A stretch of DNA of 23,395 nt from positions 1 to 23,395 of IMG/VR virus record IMGVR_UViG_3300032304_000772. One strand, written 5' to 3'. This document shows positions 1 to 6,365 of the stretch, one piece after another (the stretch's first letter is position 1; the number at the start of each line of letters is the position of its first letter). The notes beneath the pieces are model-generated. The model was not told where the DNA came from, did no database searches, and saw only the letters and a list, made by a program, of their open reading frames with translations. The translations under genes were made by a program, and so were the position numbers. This DNA is from a virus.

Positions 1-1
1 A

Positions 2-103
2 GGAGATGTACCTCCGATCAGCCAAGAGTTGGGAGATCAGTGCCATGAAAAGTTGGGTTTAAATCATTCAACGGGCGAGATTAAGTATGATATCGTAGGC
101 TAA
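2..103 (+). CDS. C-terminal end of an unknown protein (partial)
   Basis: An open frame enters from the left edge and stops at TAA 101-103, giving 33 residues that start GDVPPISQEL and end IKYDIVG. No alternative frame is open over the same stretch. I recognise no family from this tail. It lies just upstream of, and on the same strand as, a tiny ORF and the desaturase, so it is probably the preceding gene of the same transcription unit. Confidence 0.5.
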   Translation, partial: GDVPPISQELGDQCHEKLGLNHSTGEIKYDIVG

Positions 104-116
104 AGGACACGGGGTC

Positions 117-209
117 GTGGCCATAGATTCAACACCGTGGCGCAGTTTTGAACACATAGAAAGACTAGAGCATATCTGCAAGATTGTTCTAGCATCAGGA
201 AATTATTAA
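117..209 (+). CDS. Possible 30-residue peptide, coupled to desaturase
   Basis: A GTG at 117 follows an AAAGGA Shine-Dalgarno-like run at 103-108 and opens a 30-codon frame (VAIDSTPWRSF ... LASGNY) ending at TAA 207-209. That stop overlaps the desaturase ATG as TAATG. The frame fills almost the whole gap between its neighbours, which suits a small coupled phage gene. No family is recognised. With a GTG start and this length it could be a chance ORF, and the gap could simply be a leader. Confidence 0.35.
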   Translation: MAIDSTPWRSFEHIERLEHICKIVLASGNY

Positions 210-913
210 TGGATATTATCATAGCAACGTTGGTGATGACGCATATCACAATAGTGTGCGTTACACTGTACTTGCATAGAAATCAAGCACATAGGGGAAT
301 TGAATTTCATCCAGCACTCAGTCACTTCATGCGTTTTTGGCTGTGGATGACCACAGGCATGACTACCAAGCAATGGGTAGCTATCCATCGCAAGCATCAT
401 CAGAACACAGATGTAGAAGGTGATCCACATAGTCCACATGTATTTGGTATTTGGCAGCTAGTCTTTGGAGGAGTTAAGTTTTATAATCGTGCAGGTAGTG
501 ATGCCCATATGGTTATAAAATACGGAGCAGGTACTCCTAAAGACTGGATTGAGCGAAAACTTTATACACCTCACCATCGCCTTGGCATTCTCTTGATGTT
601 GATCATAGATCTGTTATTATTTGGGCCATGGGGATTCTTAGTGTGGGGTGTTCAGATGATATGGATACCGTTCTGGGCCGCTGGATTTATTAACGGTGTT
701 GGACATTGGTGGGGATATCGCAATGGTGAAACCAAAGACCATTCGCATAATGTAATGCCTTGGGGCATACTGATTGGTGGAGAAGAGCTACACAACAATC
801 ATCACTTGGATCCTGCCAATCCTAAACTAAGCCGTCGCTGGTTTGAATTTGACATTGGTTGGATGTGGTTTAAGTTATTCAGCTATGTAGGATTAGCTAA
901 ACTTAGAACATAA
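209..913 (+). CDS. Membrane acyl (fatty acid) desaturase
   Basis: Probable delta-9-type acyl-CoA or acyl-lipid desaturase, a di-iron integral membrane enzyme that introduces a double bond into acyl chains. All three histidine boxes are visible: HRNQAH at residues 23-28, HRKHH at 60-64 and HNNHH at 195-199, the last inside GEELHNNHH. The supporting GHWWGYRN motif, with an extra histidine ligand, lies at 165-172. Hydrophobic stretches at about 1-22, 36-52 and 126-162 fit the usual membrane hairpins. At 234 residues it is shorter than typical bacterial members (about 280-400), lacking much of the N-terminus but keeping all the metal ligands. RBS AGGAA at 196-200; the start overlaps the stop of the small upstream ORF. 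A strong terminator follows immediately. In a phage it is an auxiliary metabolic gene that would alter host membrane fluidity, which is inference. The family call is firm; the substrate is unknown. Confidence 0.92.
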   Translation: MDIIIATLVMTHITIVCVTLYLHRNQAHRGIEFHPALSHFMRFWLWMTTGMTTKQWVAIHRKHHQNTDVEGDPHSPHVFGIWQLVFGGVKFYNRAGSDAHMVIKYGAGTPKDWIERKLYTPHHRLGILLMLIIDLLLFGPWGFLVWGVQMIWIPFWAAGFINGVGHWWGYRNGETKDHSHNVMPWGILIGGEELHNNHHLDPANPKLSRRWFEFDIGWMWFKLFSYVGLAKLRT

Positions 914-940
914 AAAAAGGGCTCCGAAGAGCCCTTTTTT
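912..940. terminator. Bidirectional intrinsic terminator
   Basis: Perfect stem GGGCTC (919-924) and GAGCCC (929-934) with a CGAA loop, flanked by A-runs on the left and T935-940 on the right. It therefore works on both strands. It separates the convergent desaturase (+) and the minus-strand operon, ending both transcripts. Confidence 0.93.
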
Positions 941-971
941 ACTATCAGTATATACCGCTATGCGGGGGATA

Positions 972-1253
972 TTATTTCTTAGTTGCACCGTTATTTACAA
1001 ACGAATACATTTTTTCCGCAGTTTCTAGAACTTTATCTAGTCCTGGAAACTCTGGCATACCAACTGTAGTAACGATCTGACCAGTCTTCTCGTCACGCTT
1101 GGCAGTCATTTCCCAACCTTGGAACTTTGAGTGGAACTCATCGCTTAACATGCCCTTGGCCATGTCCAAGATATCTGTGCGGATTTCATATCCGTTTTTA
1201 TTGAATTTTACTTCTGGTAGTTTCATTTCTGGTGTGAAATTTGTTGTAGACAT
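972..1253 (-). CDS. Small phasin-like protein (93 aa), tentative
   Basis: Last gene of the minus-strand operon, with a strong RBS (AAGGAG, complement of 1260-1265) and a good ATG. The 93 residues begin MSTTNFTPEMKLPEV, have a mixed charged middle (residues 35-62) and end in an amphipathic helix with LDKVLETAEKMYSFVNN. The C-terminal helix and the phasin-like neighbour suggest a small granule- or membrane-surface protein, but I see no decisive phasin signature here and the label is only a suggestion. No transmembrane segment or cysteines. It shares the CATACACACA-AAGGAG leader with other genes of the operon. Otherwise best called a conserved-looking hypothetical protein. Confidence 0.72.
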   Translation of the reverse strand: MSTTNFTPEMKLPEVKFNKNGYEIRTDILDMAKGMLSDEFHSKFQGWEMTAKRDEKTGQIVTTVGMPEFPGLDKVLETAEKMYSFVNNGATKK

Positions 1254-1288
1254 ATTTTTCTCCTTGTGTGTATGTGTCTAATTACTGC

Positions 1289-1492
1289 TTATTTTGCCGA
1301 ACTTACGGCAAAATTCTTTACAACCAGCTGACTCAATGTCAATGCATTTTGACTAGCAGTCTTAAAGAATGCAGTCTGTGCGTCGATGACTTCGATAAAA
1401 CCGGTTTTGATTGTTTTGTCAACAATGAATGTGTTGACTACATTTTTTTTAGCGTTTTGTACGCTGTCAATGATTACGTCTGGTGAAAACAT
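1289..1492 (-). CDS. Phasin-like small helical protein (67 aa)
   Basis: The sequence is almost wholly amphipathic helix. Its central segment, IDAQTAFFKTASQNALTL, resembles the core helix of phasins, which coat polyhydroxyalkanoate granules. Full-length phasins are usually 110-190 residues, so this would be a minimal or shortened version. RBS AAGGAGAAG (complement of 1496-1504) is strong and the CACACA leader is present. It sits between an alpha/beta hydrolase and another small protein on one transcript. If truly phasin-like it could bind host storage granules or lipid surfaces. The evidence is composition and a short motif only; an unrelated helical small protein is possible. Confidence 0.72.
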   Translation of the reverse strand: MFSPDVIIDSVQNAKKNVVNTFIVDKTIKTGFIEVIDAQTAFFKTASQNALTLSQLVVKNFAVSSAK

Positions 1493-1583
1493 TTACTTCT
1501 CCTTAGTGTGTGTATGGTACTGTTAACAACTACTTATCTTTCGCTGTCAACGTAGTATATATGCTTTTAGCTCTAGAAGCAAC

Positions 1584-2159
1584 TTATTTCTTGAATTTTT
1601 TTGTTCGTTCTTTGATAATTTTGATTACTTCGTCGTTGAGCACCACTTCATAGTGGTTGTAGTCGACTTCGATCAGTTCCATATCCACATGATGCTTTTG
1701 ACTGTCAATGCTGACTACCCCGTCGTTGGCCACTGGTATAAATGGACTTTGCCCTTTAACTGTAACCACATTAGTCCACGGATGCTGTATCTTGATTTTA
1801 TTGGCCTGTTTCATGGCCCAACTGCTGGGACCTATATCGCGCATGAGTCTACTGAACGGCAGGAAAAACTGTGCAAAATCTGCCACTTCAGCTCCTCCAT
1901 ATGGTGTACTAAGAGTCACTGCTCCTAGAACCTGCGTTGGAATAGCATTGGCAATATGCAGTGAATAGATACCGCCCAAACTATGTGCTATAAAAAAAAT
2001 ATCGTTAACATTCGACAACTGTTGGATTATTTCTTTTAGATTGTTTTCAAACCCGTTGCGACTGTCATAGTCTACAGATATACCTGTACCTATTTTTTGT
2101 CGAATGTAGTTAAAACTTTCACTTGTGGCACTGGCACCATGTATGTACACAGGAGTCAT
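1584..2159 (-). CDS. Alpha/beta hydrolase (lipase/esterase-like)
   Basis: A 191-residue protein with the fold's landmarks: an oxyanion-hole HG at residues 7-8, nucleophile elbow AHSLGG with Ser60, a probable acid Asp146 in ANDGVVS, and a probable catalytic His169 in DYNHYEVV. The order Ser-Asp-His and the DGVV context resemble lipase, PGAP1-like and acyl-esterase families. There is no signal peptide, so it is probably cytoplasmic. The start is ATG at 2157-2159, three bases after the cupin stop, with GGGAG upstream, so the two genes are co-transcribed. The neighbouring phasin-like genes make a storage-polymer or lipid substrate conceivable, but nothing in the sequence fixes it. A hairpin at 1563-1580 follows the stop but lacks a T-run. 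Confidence 0.85.
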   Translation of the reverse strand: MTPVYIHGASATSESFNYIRQKIGTGISVDYDSRNGFENNLKEIIQQLSNVNDIFFIAHSLGGIYSLHIANAIPTQVLGAVTLSTPYGGAEVADFAQFFLPFSRLMRDIGPSSWAMKQANKIKIQHPWTNVVTVKGQSPFIPVANDGVVSIDSQKHHVDMELIEVDYNHYEVVLNDEVIKIIKERTKKFKK

Positions 2160-2162
2160 TGA

Positions 2163-2579
2163 TTACTCCCAAGCTGCTGGTGCTGGTATATCGCAGGGAC
2201 CTTGTGCAGGTTCTGTGCCGTAATCCGCTGGAGTAATAATTTCAAGATATTCCATGTCTGGACTGTAATCGTACAAGTAATGCACAATGCCCGGACGTTG
2301 TTGTACACAGTCGCCCGCTTCCACTAAATGGATCTTGTCTTCATACATGAACTTGGCCCAGCCCTTTAACATGTAAACGATTTGGAACTCGGCTACATGA
2401 ATGTGCCAGCCTGTGCCACCCGAGTTTTCTGGGGGTAAGTTGGCTCGAGTAATGTGTGCTAGAACCCGACCGTTGGTAGCGTCTGCTACTCCTAGATCTT
2501 TGTAAAGAAAAAAGTCACGTAAACCGCCACCTTTAAACTCTACTTCAGAACCTTTGACGTGTGAAAACTTTGTAGTCAT
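2163..2579 (-). CDS. Cupin-domain protein
   Basis: A single-domain 138-residue cupin. Motif 1 is seen as GWHIHVAEFQIVYMLKG, with the HxH metal-ligand pair and a following Glu. Motif 2 is GDCVQQRPGIVHYLYD, with the G...PG..H pattern. These histidines normally bind Fe, Mn or Zn, and cupins range from dioxygenases and isomerases to binding proteins, so the activity cannot be named. The C-terminus ends in a proline/alanine-rich tail. The RBS is a perfect AGGAGGT (complement of 2587-2593), the strongest in the operon, suggesting high expression. It is translated immediately upstream of the hydrolase with a 3-base gap. Confidence 0.88.
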   Translation of the reverse strand: MTTKFSHVKGSEVEFKGGGLRDFFLYKDLGVADATNGRVLAHITRANLPPENSGGTGWHIHVAEFQIVYMLKGWAKFMYEDKIHLVEAGDCVQQRPGIVHYLYDYSPDMEYLEIITPADYGTEPAQGPCDIPAPAAWE

Positions 2580-2633
2580 CTAGAAGACCTCCTGTGTGTA
2601 TGTATATATCTCTTGCAGTGCAAGAGTTAATGC

Positions 2634-2753
2634 TTAGTTGTTGTAGACGGCTTTAGCTTCTTCTACGCGACCCTGACGAGCAAGGCTAGCCGCATAACGT
2701 GCTTCGCCAACGGCTACTAGCACGGTCCAGATATAGTTTAAAATTGTTTTCAT
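2634..2753 (-). CDS. 39-residue conserved-type small protein
   Basis: Short ORF starting ATG at 2751-2753 with AAGGAATC upstream. It overlaps the stop of the preceding 58-residue gene by four bases (ATGA), which indicates translational coupling. The sequence starts MKTILNYIWTVLVAVGEARY and ends AKAVYNN, with a hydrophobic N-terminal half and an RxGRxEEAKAxY tail. From memory this tail pattern occurs in tiny proteins of proteobacteria and their phages, function unknown. The codon use and coupling make it a convincing real gene despite its size. Confidence 0.72.
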   Translation of the reverse strand: MKTILNYIWTVLVAVGEARYAASLARQGRVEEAKAVYNN

Positions 2754-2926
2754 AGATAAGATTCCTTGTGAGAATTGAATTGTTGGATGTAGTTTTCCAA
2801 CTGTGCGGCATCGGTAATGCCTTTGGTACTTAGATATGCATCTAAGCGGCTTTGATAGCTGCTACCTGGAAACATTTCGGATAAACGTTCTAGGATGGCT
2901 AGCATTCTGTTTGATATGTATTTCAT
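2750..2926 (-). CDS. 58-residue hypothetical protein
   Basis: First gene of the minus-strand operon. ATG at 2924-2926 is preceded by ACAGGGACTTAC, a modest RBS, and by the same CATACAC leader box seen at downstream genes. The protein begins MKYISNRMLAILERLSEMFP and ends QQFNSHKESYL: one amphipathic N-terminal helix and a second helical segment. No cysteines, no clear membrane span and no recognised domain. The four-base overlap with the next small gene supports that both are translated. Confidence 0.7.
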   Translation of the reverse strand: MKYISNRMLAILERLSEMFPGSSYQSRLDAYLSTKGITDAAQLENYIQQFNSHKESYL

Positions 2927-2984
2927 GTAAGTCCCTGTAAGTGTATGTAGTACTAATGGTTTCTACTGAGTATTTAGTTAGTTG

Positions 2985-3000
2985 TTGTGCAATCGCACAA
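2985..3000. promoter_or_regulatory. Inverted repeat in divergent control region
   Basis: TTGTGC (2985-2990) and GCACAA (2995-3000) form a perfect 6-bp dyad with an AATC centre, midway between the divergently transcribed genes at 2926 (-) and 3082 (+). It could be an operator for a phage or host regulator. The short TTTCTT that follows makes it a poor terminator. The rest of the 2927-3081 gap holds the sigma70-like promoter and a late-type motif listed separately. Confidence 0.45.
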
Positions 3001-3011
3001 TTTCTTAGGCT

Positions 3012-3040
3012 TTGCCCTAGATTCTAAGTTAGTTTATAAT
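3012..3040 (+). promoter_or_regulatory. Sigma70-like promoter for the 3082-6341 genes
   Basis: TTGCCC (3012-3017), a 17-base spacer and a perfect TATAAT (3035-3040) put transcription start near 3047, about 35 bases before the ATG at 3082. A late-type GGTAAATA lies just downstream at 3053-3060. Both signals face the nucleotidyltransferase cluster, so it may be expressed both early and late. Prediction from consensus only. Confidence 0.6.
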
Positions 3041-3081
3041 GTTAAAACTTTGGGTAAATATACTACCACTTCGGGAAACAC

Positions 3082-3366
3082 ATGAAATTAAGAACTCGAT
3101 CGATTCTGCAAGAGCTGAATGAAATAGCAGAAGTACGTAACAAAGACTCGCTGTACGAGGGCAGAGCTGTTAACATCATCAATTCTGCTATCAACCTAAT
3201 AGAAACTCTGAATGAGCACTATGGTCCAACTGAGGCTGATGAATTAGAGCGCAGATTGATTAATGCTATCAAAGGCAAAGAACCTGCGAAATTCACCCGA
3301 GGCATACGTAGAATAGCTGAGTCTAGAAAACAAAAGAAAATATTGGAAAATAAAGAAAATGAGTGA
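3082..3366 (+). CDS. Small charged helical protein (94 aa), unknown
   Basis: The first gene of the rightward nucleotidyltransferase cluster. It begins MKLRTRSILQELNEIAEV and is rich in Lys, Arg and Glu, predicted almost entirely helical, with a very basic C-terminus (residues 70-90). The N-terminus contains L-N-E and I-A-E tripeptides that match the T4 prohead protease recognition pattern (L/I-x-E). No domain is recognised. RBS is weak (CGGGAAACAC). The stop overlaps the next gene by 8 bases (3359-3366), so the two are coupled. It may be a head-associated or DNA-associated small protein, but that is inference. Confidence 0.72.
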   Translation: MKLRTRSILQELNEIAEVRNKDSLYEGRAVNIINSAINLIETLNEHYGPTEADELERRLINAIKGKEPAKFTRGIRRIAESRKQKKILENKENE

Positions 3367-4126
3367 TCTATTTGAAGGCGGTAACATATTCAAAGATGAT
3401 GCTGGTACTGTACTAACCAAGAGAATATCTAAAGCAGATGTACTGCCCACTGTGCAGTGGTTGGAAAAAGTCACAGGTCTTGAACTCACAGACCACATGT
3501 TAGGTACCACTGGCAAAAAAGAGACCAGCGGCGATCTAGATCTAGCCATCGACGCCAACGAAGTTAATAAAAATGAATTTGCAGCCAAACTTAGTCAATA
3601 TATTGCAGATGAGGGCGGCGATCCAAAAGAATGGATTAGAAAATCCGGCATCTCTGTGCATTTTAAAACTCCCATCAAAGGAGACCCAGACAACGGATAT
3701 GTACAAGCTGACTTTATGTTTGGTGAGCGTGAATGGATGAAGTGGAGTATGCAAGGCGGCAAAGAAGGATCAGAACTCAAGGGTTCACACCGCCACATGA
3801 TTCTCAGCAGTATTTCAAAAGCTAGAGGACTAAAATGGAGTTTCCAGAACGGTCTAATGAATCGTGAAACCAACGAAGTTATTACCAAAGATCCCAACGA
3901 GATCGCTAAGAAACTGCTAGGTCAAACAGCCACACCTAAGGATCTACAAGATCCAGAAGCAATCATTGATTACATTATTAAACTACCTAACTACGAAGAA
4001 CTGATAGCAGACGCTAGGCAGTCGCTAGAAAAGGAAGGTGTCAAACTTCCAGTAGCAGGTAAGGTGGAAAGTTTTCAACCGGGATCGGGTGCTTGGTTCC
4101 GTAAGATGATTGAAATCGTAAAATGA
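3359..4126 (+). CDS. Nucleotidyltransferase-fold protein (polymerase-beta type)
   Basis: The 255-residue protein shows the nucleotidyltransferase superfamily signature: LGTTGKKETSGDLDLAID, giving the G-T/S loop at residues 49-52 and the metal-binding pair Asp59/Asp61, and a third acidic strand YVQADFMFGE with Asp118. These three carboxylates would coordinate two metals for nucleotidyl transfer. The acceptor substrate is unknown; tRNA, protein or small-molecule targets are all known in the superfamily. The C-terminal half (130-255) is a family-specific domain I cannot name. The neighbour at 4123 is a divergent paralogue. The gene overlaps both neighbours (8 and 4 bases), a tightly coupled cassette. 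This one lacks an MRAFEFL-type N-terminus. Confidence 0.82.
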   Translation: MSDLFEGGNIFKDDAGTVLTKRISKADVLPTVQWLEKVTGLELTDHMLGTTGKKETSGDLDLAIDANEVNKNEFAAKLSQYIADEGGDPKEWIRKSGISVHFKTPIKGDPDNGYVQADFMFGEREWMKWSMQGGKEGSELKGSHRHMILSSISKARGLKWSFQNGLMNRETNEVITKDPNEIAKKLLGQTATPKDLQDPEAIIDYIIKLPNYEELIADARQSLEKEGVKLPVAGKVESFQPGSGAWFRKMIEIVK

Positions 4127-5244
4127 GAGCGTTTGAATTCCTAAATGAGGGATGGAGTAAAAAATACAAAAGTTCCATCAACTGTTCAAATCCAAAAGGA
4201 TTTAGTCAACGGGCTCATTGTCAAGGAAAAAAGAAAAAAGAATCTCTAGGCGAAGGCGGATGGGATACTACTTTAACACAGGGAACAGTGTTGAAGCCAG
4301 CTGCGGTCAGCAGAGCATTGGATGTGGTTGATCAGTTTGTTAAAGATTTTAATGAATACCTCAAAGACAAAGATCTAAGTCCGGTACAACGTGGTAAGGC
4401 CACAGGCAGCAGTGCTTATTACAAACAGGATCAAGAAGAGGATCCTGATAAAATTTACGGGGACGTTGACCTACAAATGATCGCTCCCCCTATAGAAGGA
4501 AAAAGCTACGGACAATATTCTGCGTTCTGGAATAACCTAGCTGACGAATTTGTTAAAACAGGTGCTGCTCCCTACGTAGATAATACTGAAAGCAAACCCG
4601 GTCACCCAATTGTAAAAATAGGGGACAACGAATATGTACAGATTGACTTTATGTGGCACGAACCAAAGATGGCTGATTGGGGTGCAACTCGTGTGACTCC
4701 CGAGCGCGGTGTCAAAGGATTGTTAGCTGGCAACATGTACAGTGTTACTGGCGAAATCATGGACATGAGTATTCAACATGCCGGAGTACAGTTAAAAGTT
4801 ATAGATAATCAGCGTGTGCCGTTCAGCAAACAAAAAGACACAAAAACAGTTACAGTTACAACTGATCCCAAGACTTGGTTGTTGGACATTTTCAAATACC
4901 AAGCAGAACAAATGAATGTTAAAGATGCCGAGGCAGATAGTCTGCTGACAGCGAACCCGGGTTCAGATATCGCCAATATCAAGATCTCGGCAATGGCCAA
5001 CGGTATCAAAGGATTGGCCAAGAGCTTTGAAGCCAATGAAATGTTTGGTCAACAAGATCTAGCTAAGTTTTCATCAGCTGATGATTTCTTAACACAGTGG
5101 ATGAATCGCTACGAAGAAAAAGCCATGCTTGATGTCAATGCTAAGAAGCGCGACAAAGCAGAAACCCCCGAAGCCAAGGCCCGAGCCGACAGCGACAGAA
5201 AGAAAGTATTGCAAGGCCTTGAGATGGTCAAAGGATTGTTTTAA
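4123..5244 (+). CDS. Nucleotidyltransferase-fold protein with capsid-targeting-like N-terminus
   Basis: A 373-residue relative of the preceding gene. The signature is GKATGSSAYY (G95-S97) followed by YGDVDLQM (Asp114, Asp116), with a third acid in YVQIDFMWHE (Asp175). The first ten residues, MRAFEFLNEG, resemble the T4 internal-protein capsid targeting peptide and end in a prohead-protease-like L-N-E/G site. Residues 11-40 hold a cysteine/histidine module (SINCSNPKGFSQRAHCQG then a KKKK tract) that could bind metal or nucleic acid and that I recall from other T4-like phage proteins. The C-terminus is lysine/alanine-rich helix. Translation is coupled to the upstream gene by an ATGA overlap. 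Inference: a virion-packaged, injected nucleotidyltransferase; the target is unknown. Confidence 0.78.
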   Translation: MRAFEFLNEGWSKKYKSSINCSNPKGFSQRAHCQGKKKKESLGEGGWDTTLTQGTVLKPAAVSRALDVVDQFVKDFNEYLKDKDLSPVQRGKATGSSAYYKQDQEEDPDKIYGDVDLQMIAPPIEGKSYGQYSAFWNNLADEFVKTGAAPYVDNTESKPGHPIVKIGDNEYVQIDFMWHEPKMADWGATRVTPERGVKGLLAGNMYSVTGEIMDMSIQHAGVQLKVIDNQRVPFSKQKDTKTVTVTTDPKTWLLDIFKYQAEQMNVKDAEADSLLTANPGSDIANIKISAMANGIKGLAKSFEANEMFGQQDLAKFSSADDFLTQWMNRYEEKAMLDVNAKKRDKAETPEAKARADSDRKKVLQGLEMVKGLF

Positions 5245-6341
5245 TGAGAGCATTTGAGTTTTTAGTAGAAGCCAAGGTTGGACGAGAACTGCAACATGCA
5301 GAGGATCTCGTTATCATCGAAGGCTCAGCTGGCGGAATTCGCGCTCTTAATGCTATAGCAGGTCTTCCCAAGGATCTTAAAAATCTGCGCATCAAGTGGG
5401 ACGGATCTCCAGCTATATACTTTGGCCGTGACGAAAGTGGAGAATTCTTCCTTACAGATAAAAGCGGATATCTAGCCAAAGGCTACGATGGCAAGGCCAA
5501 GAGCCCAGAGGCATTGAAATCCATGCTAGGCGGTCGTGGCAAAGAAGTAGACGAAAAGCGTCAACAGTTTATTGGCGAAATGGGAGAACTGTTTCCCAAG
5601 ATAGAATCAATCGTCAGTGATAAGTTTAGGGGCGTTATATTTGCCGATGTGCTGTTCTATAACAAGCCCCCAATGAACGATCAAGGAGAGTTTGAATTTA
5701 CTCCAAATGTGGTCACATACAGTATACCTGAAAAATCTACATTGGGCGCACAGATAGACAACAGCAGTGCTGGACTAGTCATGCATAAATTTAATGACGC
5801 ACCCATTACAGGTGATGTTCCGGGCATCGACAGTAACGCAGGTGTATTTGTTATACATCACATACAAATTACCACACCCCCTAAAATTGACGCATCTGCT
5901 GTAAATGCAGCCAAGGGAGTATTAAATCTCAACAAGATGGCCATTGACAGCTTATTAGATGACGGCAAGTTAGCTGCGGACAAACTAACAGACTTTAAAG
6001 CCATACTGTATAAATTTGTTAACAGTCAGGTTGACACCGGTAATCTTACTGGCCTAAATCAAAAGTTTGATCAATGGTTGGCAGGCAGTGGCGTTTCAAT
6101 TCCCAAACAGGAAAAAATTAAAAAACTTAGAGCAGAACAGGCCAAGGGATTTGCAGCCATATTTGATGCCTGGGAAGCCATCATGCAGGCCAAAGATGCT
6201 GTGATCGCAGACATTGATCAAAACAGTCCTGTGAAACAAAGCGTGGGCGGTAAACCAGGCGGCGAAGGTTACATAGTGGGCGATATCAAACTAGTGCCTA
6301 GACTGCACTTTACCATGGCAAATCGAGCCAAAATACGCTGA
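5244..6341 (+). CDS. KxDG (ligase-like) protein, DUF6267-type, capsid-targeting-like N-terminus
   Basis: Starts MRAFEFLVEA, nearly the same as the upstream protein and again ending in an L-x-E/A site. Residues 50-61, IKWDGSPAIYFG, carry K51-x-D53-G54-S55, the nucleophile motif of covalent nucleotidyltransferases (DNA/RNA ligases, capping enzymes). An acidic strand VIFADVLFYN (about 131-140) could be the motif III equivalent. The C-terminus has EGYIVGDIKL (341-350), which looks like motifs IV and V, but their spacing is tighter than in known ligases and 290 residues from K51 is far. From memory this matches the phage family DUF6267, function undefined. RBS AAAGGA and a TAATG overlap tie it to the cluster. 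It may be an RNA- or DNA-end-modifying enzyme, which is inference. Confidence 0.78.
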   Translation: MRAFEFLVEAKVGRELQHAEDLVIIEGSAGGIRALNAIAGLPKDLKNLRIKWDGSPAIYFGRDESGEFFLTDKSGYLAKGYDGKAKSPEALKSMLGGRGKEVDEKRQQFIGEMGELFPKIESIVSDKFRGVIFADVLFYNKPPMNDQGEFEFTPNVVTYSIPEKSTLGAQIDNSSAGLVMHKFNDAPITGDVPGIDSNAGVFVIHHIQITTPPKIDASAVNAAKGVLNLNKMAIDSLLDDGKLAADKLTDFKAILYKFVNSQVDTGNLTGLNQKFDQWLAGSGVSIPKQEKIKKLRAEQAKGFAAIFDAWEAIMQAKDAVIADIDQNSPVKQSVGGKPGGEGYIVGDIKLVPRLHFTMANRAKIR

Positions 6342-6365
6342 TCTCGCACGTTTTCTCCAAAGCAA

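Larger units (their letters stand above)
1260..2950 (-). repeat. Recurrent CATACACACA-GGAG leader boxes
   Basis: Four near-identical leaders precede genes of the minus-strand operon. Read on the minus strand: CACATACACACAAGGAG (1260-1276), CCATACACACACTAAGGAG (1499-1517), TACATACACACAGGAGG (2588-2604) and CTACATACACTTACAGGG (2933-2950). The hydrolase, which follows the cupin by 3 bases, has none. A related ACATACAAGG occurs twice before the plus-strand gene at 7357. The CA tract immediately 5' of the Shine-Dalgarno could be an unstructured translation enhancer or a protein-binding site. The feature spans all copies; only the listed intervals are the repeat. Confidence 0.7.

Noticed and set aside
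1099-1486. Plus-strand ORFs over the phasin-like genes
   Set aside because: Cysteine/phenylalanine-rich translations of antisense sequence without RBS; the minus-strand frames have strong RBSs.
1563-1580. GCTTTTAG/CTAGAAGC hairpin as a terminator of the hydrolase gene
   Set aside because: No T-run follows on the minus strand and the loop is cramped; the phasin-like genes are probably read through.
5244-6341. Calling the KxDG protein a confirmed RNA or DNA ligase
   Set aside because: Motif I is clear, but candidate motifs IV and V are only eight residues apart and too distant from motif I; kept as ligase-like only.
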